A DNA stretch of 23,686 nucleotides from JBFWIW01 sp050253535. GTDB lineage: Bacteria; Bacillota; Clostridia; Oscillospirales; Oscillospiraceae. The notes below the pieces were generated by a model. The model searched no databases and was not told where the DNA came from. It worked only from the letters and a program-made list of their open reading frames with translations. Location: positions 1 to 23,686 of the forward strand of contig JBFWIW010000048.1 in the NCBI GenBank assembly GCA_050253535.1, written 5' to 3'. The position numbers and the translations under genes are program-made. Positions 13,546 to 21,078 of this stretch are shown here, piece by piece (position 1 is the first letter of the stretch; each line of letters begins with the position of its first letter).

Positions 13546-14940
13546 TCAGCTTTTATCCGCCGCCATAAAATCACGCAGCAATCGGACGCCGTATTCGATC
13601 TCCTCCGGTTCCAGATGTCCGTATCCGATGAGAAGCATACCTTGATTCAGGCCTTTTACGATAGAGTGGCATTCCATCGGGGTTATATCAATGCCTTTTT
13701 GAAGACACCTTTTTTTAAATTCTCCGTCAAAACAACTCCCCGGAAAATCTATAGCAATATGCAGCCCGGCCGCGTCGCCGCAGGCAGCCCACCCGGTGCC
13801 AAAGGCGTCCTTCAGCGAGTCCAGCAATACCTTCCGGCGCTGTCCGTAAATCCTTCGCATTTTTTGGATATGCCTGTCCAGCTTCCCTGTATGCAGAAAC
13901 TCAGCCAGAGCCGCCTGTTCAAACGGCGGGTTTTGTACATCCGTATGCGTGCGCAGATCGCGCCACTGCCTGTGAAGCGGTTTGGGCAGGATGACATATC
14001 CGATCCTGAGCGCCGGAAAAACGGCCTTGCTGAAGGTTCCGACATAAATGACGCTCTGCGGATCCATCGCATACAGCGGCGTAATCGGTTCGCCGCAATA
14101 CCGGAACTCGCTGTCATAATCGTCCTCGATAATGAAAAGCCCGTTTTCTCTCGCATAACGGACGAGAGCGGCGCGGCGCGAAGCGGGCAGAATACCGCCC
14201 AGCGGGAACTGGTGCGACGGCGTGACATAGACGGCCGAAGCGTCTCTTCCGTCGGGCAGAAGCTGTGTCCGTATCCCCTGTGAGTCCACCGGTACGGGAA
14301 CAACCGGGCATCCCTTATATAGAAACGTCTTAAGCATACCGCTGTGGCACGGGTCCTCCATCAGGACTTTTTTCCCATCCCCGCACAGCAGATCGGCCAG
14401 CAGATGCAGGGCATTGGTCGCGCCTGCTGTGATAAAAATATCATTTGGGCTAACCGTGAGGCCCCGGCTCCTGAATAACCACGCGGATATTTCCGCGCGC
14501 AGAGCGGGCAGCCCCTGCGGGCCGGTATATCCGTACTGCTCAAGCGTCAGCTCTTCGGCCGCTTTATTAAGAAGCCGTCTCCATAAAAACTGCGGGAACT
14601 GCCGCAGATCCGGCCTTCCCGTCCGGAAGTCGGCTTTCAGCTCCGGTTTTTGCGGAGCATTTACGCGCCGAACGGCAGGGAGCTGTTTTTCCATGCGCAA
14701 ACCCTCGGCAACCCGCGTGGGGGCTCCCTGACGGCTTATGATAAAGCCCTCGGCGATCAGCATTTCATAAGCCTCGCCCACGGTGCTTCGGGAGACGTTC
14801 AGATCCTTCGACAGCTCCCGCGTGGAGGGCAGGGCATCGTTTGCTTCCAGATGTCCGTCCACGATCCGGTCTTTCAGCGCCTCAAAAATCTGACGTTTCA
14901 GCGCCTTTCCACTTTTTCTGTCCAAAACAATTCCACACAT
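13546..14940 (-). CDS. MocR-type regulator (GntR HTH plus aminotransferase domain)
   Basis: A 464-residue PLP-dependent transcription regulator. Residues 11-75 are a GntR winged helix (PSTRELSKDLNVSRSTVGEA), followed after a linker by a fold-type-I aminotransferase domain from about 110. PLP-site features are ITAGATNALHLLAD, IIEDDYDSEFRY (270-281) and GTFSKAVFPALRIGYV with the predicted Schiff-base Lys305. PdxR controls vitamin B6 synthesis and GabR controls GABA use. Here no pyridoxal or GABA genes are near, and the divergent neighbour is an EamA exporter, so the target is probably that exporter. AGGAGG lies four bases before the ATG. Confidence 0.92.
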   Translation of the reverse strand: MCGIVLDRKSGKALKRQIFEALKDRIVDGHLEANDALPSTRELSKDLNVSRSTVGEAYEMLIAEGFIISRQGAPTRVAEGLRMEKQLPAVRRVNAPQKPELKADFRTGRPDLRQFPQFLWRRLLNKAAEELTLEQYGYTGPQGLPALRAEISAWLFRSRGLTVSPNDIFITAGATNALHLLADLLCGDGKKVLMEDPCHSGMLKTFLYKGCPVVPVPVDSQGIRTQLLPDGRDASAVYVTPSHQFPLGGILPASRRAALVRYARENGLFIIEDDYDSEFRYCGEPITPLYAMDPQSVIYVGTFSKAVFPALRIGYVILPKPLHRQWRDLRTHTDVQNPPFEQAALAEFLHTGKLDRHIQKMRRIYGQRRKVLLDSLKDAFGTGWAACGDAAGLHIAIDFPGSCFDGEFKKRCLQKGIDITPMECHSIVKGLNQGMLLIGYGHLEPEEIEYGVRLLRDFMAADKS

Positions 14941-14950
14941 ACTGCCTCCT

Positions 14951-15012
14951 ACTGGTCTGGTTCAATCTTGGCTGTACTGGCTCTTTACGAATACCAGTTT
15001 GCTAGGTATGAT
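14951..15012 (+). promoter_or_regulatory. Divergent control region: promoter and ACTGG repeats
   Basis: TTTACG (14984-14989) and TATGAT (15007-15012) are 17 bases apart and face the exporter gene. ACTGG occurs at 14951 and 14976 as a direct repeat 25 bases apart, and inverted as CCAGT at 14994 inside the promoter. MocR regulators often bind direct repeats in such divergent regions, so these are candidate binding sites. The repeat is short and could be chance. Confidence 0.45.
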
Positions 15013-15057
15013 TATAGCACTCAGCCGAGAGAATACAAGATGCTGTTAAGGGGCGAA

Positions 15058-16029
15058 ATGAAATTGGACAAATGGAAAGGGCCGGTATGCCTTTTTTTTG
15101 CGTTTTCGCTTGCCGGCACAAGCGTCATATCGGCACGGTTCGTCTCCGAAATACTCGGAACGTTTACGATTTCCGCCGTCAGTCTGTTCTTTGCCCTTCT
15201 GATTTTGCTGCCTGCCTGCGGAAAAAAACTGATGAAATATCTGCGTTCGATGTCCTTGAAAGACTTTTTCTTCCCCGTGCTTCAGGCTATATTCGGTATT
15301 CTTTTGTTTCGCGCGTTTCTGCTGTACGGCCTGCTTTATACAAGTTCCGTGGAAGCGGGCATTCTGACCGGTTCGGCGCCGGCTATCACGGCGATTTTCG
15401 CAATCGTATTATTGAAAGAAACGGTAAATCGGAAAAAGCTTGCCGGAATACTCGGTACCGTAGCCGGAATACTGATGATTCAGGGGCTGCCGAGCGCCGG
15501 AAACGGATTTTGTCCCGCGCATTTGGGTGGAAATATGCTGGTACTCTGCGCTGCCGCAAGCGAATCCTTATTTAATATCCTGTCGCGTGTTTCCGCCGTC
15601 AAAAACGCGTCCCGTCAGGGAGAACCGGTCAGTCCGCTGGCGCAGACAACGATGGTATCGGCAATCGCGCTCATTTTATGCCTGATTCCGGCGCTCTTTG
15701 AAGCGCCTGTCCAAAGATTGTCCGGAATCGGCCTGAAGGAATGGCTCGCTCTAATGTGGTATGGACTGTTTGTCACGGCGCTGGCTTACGTCTTCTGGTA
15801 CGCCGGAATAAAGCGCTGCGGCGCTTTTACCGCTGCGGCTTTCTCCGGCATTATGCCGCTTACCGCCATGCTTCTGTCGGTGGTCATTCTTGACGAGCAG
15901 GCCGGATGGCGGCAATGGTCGGGCGGTCTTATCGTGATAATCGGTATTGTACTGATCGGAACCGGAGACGTTACTTTAAGAGGTATAATAATGCGAAAAA
16001 AAGCAAATGAAAAGGCGGCGGAATTATGA
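15058..16029 (+). CDS. EamA-family (DMT) transporter
   Basis: A 323-residue membrane protein with ten hydrophobic segments in two EamA repeats. Recognisable parts are VCLFFAFSLAGTSVISARFV at the start, SSVEAGILTGSAPAITAIFA with KETVNRKKLAG closing repeat one, and LLSVVILDEQAGWRQWSGGL closing repeat two. The ATG at 15058 has AAGGGG close upstream; an ATG at 15040 in the same frame is possible. It is divergent from the MocR regulator and coupled to a B3/B4 protein, a combination suggesting control of an amino acid or related amine. The substrate is inferred, not seen. Confidence 0.85.
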   Translation: MKLDKWKGPVCLFFAFSLAGTSVISARFVSEILGTFTISAVSLFFALLILLPACGKKLMKYLRSMSLKDFFFPVLQAIFGILLFRAFLLYGLLYTSSVEAGILTGSAPAITAIFAIVLLKETVNRKKLAGILGTVAGILMIQGLPSAGNGFCPAHLGGNMLVLCAAASESLFNILSRVSAVKNASRQGEPVSPLAQTTMVSAIALILCLIPALFEAPVQRLSGIGLKEWLALMWYGLFVTALAYVFWYAGIKRCGAFTAAAFSGIMPLTAMLLSVVILDEQAGWRQWSGGLIVIIGIVLIGTGDVTLRGIIMRKKANEKAAEL

Positions 16030-16688
16030 TCGCAATACAGAATGAATTGGGAAATAAAGCAAAAGACTGCGCCATTGGCGTTCTGGTCATGGAGAACGTG
16101 AGCAGTATCCCGGGCGATAAGCTGAAATTTATTAAACTCGAGCTGGAAAACTCAATCAGGGAGAAATACAGACAGGCATCCCGAGGGGATCTGAAGGCGC
16201 TTCATCCCATGGATACCTATATTTCTTATTATAAAAAATTCGGATATACCTATCACGTACTGCCTCAGCTGGAGTCGGTAATCAAGGGGAAAGCGATTCC
16301 GGATGTCTTGCCTCCGGTTGAAGCGATGTTCATGGCGGAGCTCAAAAATATGCTCCTTACGGCCGGACATGACCTCGATAAAATCAAGGCCCCTCTGAGA
16401 TTCATGCGTTCAACCGGAAATGAGGCCTTTATCTCCCTTGGCAGCAAAACTGTTGCAACCATACCCGGTGACATTATGATATCAGATCAGGAGTCGGTTA
16501 TATCAAGCATCCTTCGCGGCCCCGATCTTCGGACTGCCATAACCGAGCATACCAGCCGTGTGTTGTATACGGTATATGCGCCGGCAGGCGTGAATGAGCA
16601 AGCGGTACAGCGGCACTTAGGTAATATTGAATCATACGTGCGGGCATTTTCGGAAGATGCCGCAACAAGTTTCATGCATATTTATTGA
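16026..16688 (+). CDS. Stand-alone B3/B4 domain protein
   Basis: A 220-residue soluble protein resembling the B3/B4 domain of the phenylalanyl-tRNA synthetase beta chain: SIREKYRQASRGDLKALHPM, then YISYYKKFGYTYHVLPQLES, PLRFMRS and a later ISDQESVISSILRGPD segment. In PheRS this domain hydrolyses mischarged tRNA. Free-standing versions occur next to transporters and regulators, and their role is little known. The start overlaps the exporter stop as ATGA, so the two are translationally coupled. It may bind or edit an amino acid that the exporter also removes; that link is inference. Confidence 0.8.
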   Translation: MIAIQNELGNKAKDCAIGVLVMENVSSIPGDKLKFIKLELENSIREKYRQASRGDLKALHPMDTYISYYKKFGYTYHVLPQLESVIKGKAIPDVLPPVEAMFMAELKNMLLTAGHDLDKIKAPLRFMRSTGNEAFISLGSKTVATIPGDIMISDQESVISSILRGPDLRTAITEHTSRVLYTVYAPAGVNEQAVQRHLGNIESYVRAFSEDAATSFMHIY

Positions 16689-16831
16689 TGTTAAGCACAG
16701 TTGACAAATTTCCACTAATACTTCAGTGACGCGGATACAGCTTTGGTGCTGAAAGATATTTTGTATCAAAAATACAGGACCTCGAAAAAGAAAAGATCCG
16801 AATAATTCTATCAAGCCAATCACTGACGAAC

Positions 16832-16875
16832 GCGTCCCCAGACTGTTACAAAAAACAGACCGGGGACGCATTTTT
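16832..16875 (+). terminator. Terminator after the exporter-B3/B4 operon
   Basis: GCGTCCCC (16832-16839) and GGGGACGC (16862-16869) pair, with an inner CTGTT/AACAG stem, followed by ATTTTT. It lies about 145 bases after the B3/B4 stop. Confidence 0.8.
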
Positions 16876-17016
16876 ATCGCCATTAAATGATATGTGAAAT
16901 CATCGGAAGAAAATAGTGATGAAAAAGGTGAGGCAAATTGCATTACCGTATTTCTGATGATAAAATAAGCCTTATATCTGTGAAATCCGAGAAGTTTTGT
17001 CCTTAAGACTCAACTA

Positions 17017-17050
17017 ATATAACAGCGGGTTGATGCGCTCGCTGTTATAT
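17017..17050. promoter_or_regulatory. Inverted repeat before the GyrI-like gene
   Basis: ATATAACAGCG and CGCTGTTATAT are perfect 11-base arms around a 12-base loop, ending 40 bases before the GyrI-like gene. With no T tract after it and AT-rich arm ends, it could be an operator rather than a terminator. The regulator is unknown. Confidence 0.45.
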
Positions 17051-17090
17051 CATCCAAAAACATCAATATCATGCTCAAAGGAGGCGCATT

Positions 17091-17723
17091 ATGCCCGGAT
17101 TTGATTACAAAAAGGAATACAAAGACCTGTATCTGCCGAAAACCGCTCCCGTGAAGATACGCGTCCCGCCCATGACCTTTATAATGGCGGACGGCGCGGG
17201 CGACCCGAACCTGGAGGGCGGCGCTTATCAGAATGCGGTTGGGTTGCTCTACGCCCTCAGCTACACCATAAAAATGAGCAGGAAGGCAAAAAGCGCGCCG
17301 GCGGGTTATTTTGATTACGTCGTGCCGCCGCTGGAGGGGCTCTGGTGGATGGCCGATGGCTTTCCCGGCGTGGATTACTCCCGTAAAAGCGATTTCCGCT
17401 GGATTTCCATGATACGCCAGCCGGAGTTCGTGACGCCGGAAGTCTTTGACTGGGCATGCGGCGAGGTGCGCAGGAAGAAAGGCGCCGACCCCTCCGCCGC
17501 AAGGCTCGAAACCCTTGACGAGGGGCTTTGCGTCCAGTGCATGCACATCGGCCCCTTTGACGACGAACCGGCAACCGCGGCAAAAATGGAAGTATATATA
17601 AAGGAAAACAGCCTTATAAACGACATCGGCAGTGTCCGTCGCCACCACGAGATCTATCTGGGCGACCCGCGCCGCGGAGACCCGGCAAAGATGAAAACGG
17701 TGCTTCGCATACCGGTAAGGTAA
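17091..17723 (+). CDS. GyrI-like small-molecule-binding protein
   Basis: A 210-residue soluble protein of the GyrI-like ligand-binding superfamily without a DNA-binding domain. Typical features are the opening FDYKKEYKDLYLPK, PPMTFIMADGAGDPN, the aromatic GYFDYVVPPLEGLWWM segment (around 68-83), LCVQCMHIGPFDDEP, and the closing HHEIYLGDPRRGDPAKMKT. Stand-alone members may bind or hydrolyse small toxic compounds; the ligand here is unknown. AAAGGAGG lies before the ATG. A decayed TfoX-type gene follows ten bases later. Confidence 0.88.
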   Translation: MPGFDYKKEYKDLYLPKTAPVKIRVPPMTFIMADGAGDPNLEGGAYQNAVGLLYALSYTIKMSRKAKSAPAGYFDYVVPPLEGLWWMADGFPGVDYSRKSDFRWISMIRQPEFVTPEVFDWACGEVRRKKGADPSAARLETLDEGLCVQCMHIGPFDDEPATAAKMEVYIKENSLINDIGSVRRHHEIYLGDPRRGDPAKMKTVLRIPVR

Positions 17724-17732
17724 GTCTAACGC

Positions 17733-17977
17733 ATGGGAGAACTGACAAGCCTGCCGGATATCGGCAAGGCGCTTGAGCGCCAACTCCGCGAGGCGGGCAT
17801 CGGCACCGTCGACGAACTGAAAAAGTCGGAAGCCGTGAAGCTTGGCTTCACATACTCTTCCGGGACCCCTCGGCCTGAATCATGCGCTTTTCGGCGCTCG
17901 AGAGCGCGATTCGGGGTGTGCGCCGCCATAACCTTAACGCCGCCCGCAAAGGCCAGCCTGAAAACGTTTTGCCATAG
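17733..17977 (+). pseudogene. TfoX C-terminal-domain gene, frameshifted and with an internal stop
   Basis: The start MGELTSLPDIGKALERQL, then TVDELKKSE, matches the helix-hairpin-helix TfoX C-terminal domain. The expected continuation is in another frame: SREAWLHILFRDPSA, then a TGA where a cysteine codon is usual, then RFSALESAIRGVRRHNLNAA. One lost base near 17832 explains the shift, and the TGA at about 17877-17879 is a second lesion. The conceptual 128-residue reading in the first frame is therefore mostly nonsense after residue ~33. The intact domain is about 80 residues and is thought to bind nucleic acid or partner proteins. A sequencing error could explain one lesion but hardly both. 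Confidence 0.8.
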
Positions 17978-18179
17978 GTACAAATACGCGGAACCGCAAT
18001 GTTTTTTGTCTTTTATCCATGGTGTTGCGCGCGGCCGGACAGACAGCGGTCTATGTAACAAAAATATGATTTCAGTATATAATGAGAGTAATCAAATATA
18101 TAATAAGTATTACTGTTGAAAACCTGTGTCTCGTTTCACAAGGTATTTAATTAATTCAGATCTGCGGGAAGGTGCTGGT

Positions 18180-18527
18180 ATGGAAAACTTATATAATAAT
18201 ACAAACTACAAAAGCGGCTGGAAACCAATGGTCAGGGAAGATGACTCAACTGTTTTAAGTACATATAAAAAAGCTGAGTCATCCAACAACAAAAACAGCA
18301 GCAGCATTAACAGTACTAACATTGCAGCGGAAGAAAATAAGAAACCGGCTGAAACGGTCAGCGTATTGGATAACAGTGAAGTGCTGAAAATACTTTCCGA
18401 GCTGAGCACCAGGTTGGACACGCTGGATGCGCGTATTGCCGGGCAGTCGGAGACTCTGAACAGTTTGCTCCTTAAGACGGAATCAGTGTTGGACAAGAGT
18501 AAAAAAAGTATTTTTTCAAAAAAATAA
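18180..18527 (+). CDS. Small coiled-coil protein of the spore-surface locus
   Basis: A 115-residue unrecognised protein. The first ~60 residues are polar, rich in Asn and Ser (NNKNSSSINSTN) and probably disordered. A coiled coil follows from about residue 62 (VLDNSEVLKILSELSTRLDT, then LDARIAGQSETLNSLLLK). GAAGGTG precedes the chosen ATG; the frame is open from 18126. The segment beginning SVLDNSE resembles SVIDNSQ and the following helix in the small protein encoded at 22240-22494, so the two may be paralogues. No sigma-K-like promoter was found directly upstream. The function is unknown. Confidence 0.62.
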   Translation: MENLYNNTNYKSGWKPMVREDDSTVLSTYKKAESSNNKNSSSINSTNIAAEENKKPAETVSVLDNSEVLKILSELSTRLDTLDARIAGQSETLNSLLLKTESVLDKSKKSIFSKK

Positions 18528-18616
18528 ATAGGTATCATTATTATTGGGGAACCAGTCCGATCTGTTTTTTGGGAACTGAGGCCTATTTTTAATTATGCAC
18601 AAATCCAAATCATGTC

Positions 18617-18666
18617 ACTCAGTATTATTAATCAGCATACAATATATTAGCATTTTGCATACAATA
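18617..18666 (+). promoter_or_regulatory. Tandem sigma-K-like promoter matches
   Basis: CATACAATA occurs at 18636-18644 and again at 18658-18666, inside a 13-base direct repeat (GCATACAATATAT) spaced by 22 bases. Each has AC 17 bases upstream (18617 and 18639), which fits the mother-cell sigma-K pattern AC-N16/17-CATANNNTA; CATACAAT also fits sigma-E -10 boxes. They precede the 18708 gene by 42-72 bases. Confidence 0.6.
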
Positions 18667-18707
18667 TATATTTACTATATAAATCTTTATCTAGGAGTGA
18701 CAATGAT

Positions 18708-19523
18708 ATGAGTGAAGCTATTCAGAACGGTGTAGAGCAGGAGCTTTTGGATATATTCGCCAGGCGGGTATTGTCCAAAGCGGTGCTGCTTCAGGAGCAG
18801 GAGGTCTTCCAGGAAGCCTATGACGGATCGACTCCGCTTGGAACAAAACTGCCGTTAAAACTCTATATAATAAATCACGGCTCAACAAGTACCGAAGTCC
18901 CAGCTTTGGGCTCTCTCGTCAAGTGTGTAAAGCTCTGCAAGAGAATACTCGACGACGACCCAGAAAACACGATCATATGCACCCAGAAGTCAAAAGTAAT
19001 TATTAACTTTGAATTGGTGCTTATTGTTGAGTACGAAGATAATACCTTCGATGTCTTGACGCTGCCCAAAAATCTCTCGTCAAGGCTGAATTATGATTCC
19101 GCAATAACCAAAGCATTTGTGGAAGGAACTGTGATCGACGCGGCCGGCGTTCCGGTCATCCAGCACCAGAATGTCGTCCAGCCGTATGAAACGCTGGTCA
19201 TCAAATCCACAGGCGTAAACTTATATACCAACTTCGAATATACCGTCAAGATACCGCTGTCCAGCTTCGATGTAACTCTCAGGACGTGCGAGCTTAACGA
19301 CCCGACACTTCAGTCCTATATACTGCTGAGGAACCTGAGCTACGAGGTTGACGTACTTGATCCCTTCCAGGTTTACACTGCGGCGGATAATTCCACCAGC
19401 ATCTGGACGACCGAGGTTGACATCTCGCTGTACGAAGATATCATCGACAAGCTCGGAATCGATCAGGATATCCAGATACTAGGTACCCCAGAGTATGTCT
19501 GCGAAGATACCACCAGCTGCTGA
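18708..19523 (+). CDS. Unrecognised probable spore-surface protein
   Basis: A 271-residue acidic protein without signal peptide or membrane segment. It looks rich in beta strands (KSKVIINFELVLIVEYEDNT, VIKSTGVNLYTNFEYTVKIP) with scattered cysteines and a C-terminal cysteine (EDTTSC), features that suit cross-linked coat or exosporium proteins. The stretch INFELVLIVEYEDNTFDVLT resembles IEFEVVLRYGSGTFAVVT in the cysteine-rich protein at 21397. AGGAGTG precedes the ATG and two sigma-K-like promoters lie upstream. A strong bidirectional terminator follows. Spore localisation is inferred from promoters and context; I cannot name a family. Confidence 0.7.
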   Translation: MSEAIQNGVEQELLDIFARRVLSKAVLLQEQEVFQEAYDGSTPLGTKLPLKLYIINHGSTSTEVPALGSLVKCVKLCKRILDDDPENTIICTQKSKVIINFELVLIVEYEDNTFDVLTLPKNLSSRLNYDSAITKAFVEGTVIDAAGVPVIQHQNVVQPYETLVIKSTGVNLYTNFEYTVKIPLSSFDVTLRTCELNDPTLQSYILLRNLSYEVDVLDPFQVYTAADNSTSIWTTEVDISLYEDIIDKLGIDQDIQILGTPEYVCEDTTSC

Positions 19524-19531
19524 CGATTTTT

Positions 19532-19583
19532 AGCCTAAAAAAGCAGGAGACCGGCAAATGCCGGCCTCCTGTTTTTTTAGGCT
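19532..19583. terminator. Bidirectional terminator between 18708 gene and beta-helix fragment
   Basis: A long hairpin: AGCCTAAAAAA, CAGGAG and CCGGCA on the left pair with TGCCGG, CTCCTG and TTTTTTAGGCT on the right, with one mismatch and a 2-base loop. A and T runs on both sides allow it to work for both strands. The stop codon of the minus-strand fragment lies inside its right arm. Confidence 0.9.
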
Positions 19584-19738
19584 GATGGGGTGCCGCTTGC
19601 AGCCAATGTCAGCGCCTTGTTGATAATAATCTTTTCGTTATAGGTCCCAGGATCAACCAAGACGGTATCGCCCGGGCTGGCCGCGCTAATTCCGGCCTGA
19701 ATGGTCGGCTGATCGCCGGGTACATGAATTATTGCCAT
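19577..19738 (-). pseudogene. Beta-helix protein N-terminal fragment
   Basis: A 53-residue reading frame starting MAIIHVPGDQPTIQAGISAA, then SPGDTVLVDPGTYNEKIIIN. This is the usual first turn of right-handed parallel beta-helix surface proteins, which normally continue for several hundred residues. Here the frame stops at ALTLAASGTPSA, at a TAA made by the terminator arm, and no continuation is visible before the neighbouring gene. AGAAAGG precedes the ATG, so it may still be translated. A gene truncated by deletion is the simplest reading; a genuine mini-protein is possible. Confidence 0.55.
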
Positions 19739-19824
19739 AAAAATACGCCTTTCTGATGATATCTCCGATACGATTTTATTCGGCAAATTTGTATGGCGAT
19801 ACTCGGTTCATGGCTTTATAGATT

Positions 19825-21078
19825 TTACAGGACAACCCATTTCTTATAAGCGATCAGCCCGTTCAAAATACCTTCGGCGGCCGATGGTGAAAGAACGGGA
19901 CTGCCGGAAATCATGAGCGCCTTAATTTTGCTTTTCGGAAGTATCATCGGGGTAAATCCTATGGTGACAGCCAGCCGGAAGCTGCTCTCAGGCAGCCTGC
20001 TGCACAGGACCTTCGTCCAGCAGTTGTCTCTTGCGAAAGCCAGTCTGTAGTAAAGCGCGGCGGTGCTCATAAACGGTATATATCTGTCCAGTACCCGGAT
20101 CGTCTCGGTCCCGCGGCAGGACGCGCATTTTCTGCAGATGACAAGAGAGGATACCGTGTAAGCGATTTCATCCACAATCTTCCGCCATGGATTATCCGCG
20201 GCGGCGCTCTTCAAAAGCTCCGGCAGATCCGGGCGTGAGCTCGAGGCATCGCTTAAATATGCATCGGCAAGACAGCTGAACTGTCTCTTAATATTTTCAA
20301 GGCCAGCAGGATTAATTCTGTACGCTATCAGGTCTGCCTGTGAAGCCCCGACAAGCTTTTCTATAAATATATCGAGATCACTTTCATCGCAATTTTCATT
20401 GACCGCATTCAGGAGCTCGCTGTAAAAAAGGCCGCCCGCCGGGGCGTTTCCCCTGTAGGTCAACACCGTTTTTACCGCCGGGATGCCGTACTGTCCCAGC
20501 TCATAGAGGAGTTCTATGTTGTTGAAGAGGCATGTGTCGAATATGAGAAGATCAATCGCCCTGCCCGCGGTATGCTTAACCAGCTCGAGAACGAGCGATA
20601 TTTCCGGAATGCCCATAATATACGGCTTATCCTGACTGTAGTCATTCATCATACCGATATACTCGCAGGAGTGCCCCCCAAGTATGAGTATGTAGTGCTC
20701 AGCTTTATAGTTTTCCATACCCCACTTGATGAAATCAAACAGGCAGTTGGGGTCCGCCATATTTTTATTCCCCATATCTCCGACCAAAAAAGACCCCGAC
20801 CGGCAGATGTGATAGCGCCTGACCCCGCTCCACTTGTCATCCATATCGCAGGACATTGCGTCCGGACGCAGAATTTTTACCGTAGTTTCGTCCAGCAGTC
20901 CGATCTGCAGAAGCACTTCGACGTCTTCGCCAAAAGCCGCCTTTTCTATCTCGCTTTTCGCGGCGGCCGTCTCCGGCTCAAGCTCGCTGTTTCCGTTGAG
21001 ATAAGCCAATATAACCCATTTAGGAATGCTTACCACTAAATTCACACCCTTAAATATCAGATACTTGAAACTATGCAC
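19825..21078 (-). CDS. Clostripain-family (C11) cysteine peptidase-like protein
   Basis: A protein of up to 417 residues with the caspase-like fold signature of peptidase family C11. WVILAYLNGNSELEP opens the first strand, HYILILGGHSCEYIG carries the predicted catalytic His136, and LLIFDTCLFNNIELLYEL carries Cys183. Family members cleave after basic residues and often mature by self-cleavage. There is no signal peptide, so the enzyme would act in the cytoplasm or on the forming spore. A CxxC pair (CRKCASC) lies near residue 320. The GTG at 21036 has AAGGGTG upstream and is a better start than the ATG at 21078, whose site is too close. It sits among coat-like genes and may process them. Confidence 0.8.
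   Translation of the reverse strand: MHSFKYLIFKGVNLVVSIPKWVILAYLNGNSELEPETAAAKSEIEKAAFGEDVEVLLQIGLLDETTVKILRPDAMSCDMDDKWSGVRRYHICRSGSFLVGDMGNKNMADPNCLFDFIKWGMENYKAEHYILILGGHSCEYIGMMNDYSQDKPYIMGIPEISLVLELVKHTAGRAIDLLIFDTCLFNNIELLYELGQYGIPAVKTVLTYRGNAPAGGLFYSELLNAVNENCDESDLDIFIEKLVGASQADLIAYRINPAGLENIKRQFSCLADAYLSDASSSRPDLPELLKSAAADNPWRKIVDEIAYTVSSLVICRKCASCRGTETIRVLDRYIPFMSTAALYYRLAFARDNCWTKVLCSRLPESSFRLAVTIGFTPMILPKSKIKALMISGSPVLSPSAAEGILNGLIAYKKWVVL

Larger units (their letters stand above)
16689..17090. other. Gap of ~400 bases without a confident gene
   Basis: Besides the terminator and hairpin listed separately, it holds a frame from about 16751 giving AERYFVSKIQDLEKEKIRII with no start codon or recognised family. 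There is also a 22-codon frame at 16938-17006 (TTG start, AGGTGAGG upstream, beginning MHYRISDDKISL). Both may be remnants of lost genes. No strong promoter is obvious except a TTGACA at 16701 without a good partner. Confidence 0.3.

Noticed and set aside
13062..14731. Long + strand frames opposite the TetR and MocR genes
   Set aside because: They are antisense shadows of clear coding regions, without ribosome binding sites or family features.
14650..15057. Long upstream extension of the second EamA exporter frame
   Set aside because: It would overlap the MocR gene and the divergent promoters; family length and homology begin near 15058.
18069..18110. Sigma-K-like promoter before the 18180 gene
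   Set aside because: TATATAATA at 18097 lacks the leading C and has no AC at 16-17 bases upstream, so it is no better than chance in this AT-rich stretch.
17834..18119. C-terminal part of the 128-residue frame starting at 17733
   Set aside because: The TfoX similarity moves to another frame after a lost base, so this stretch is read out of frame.
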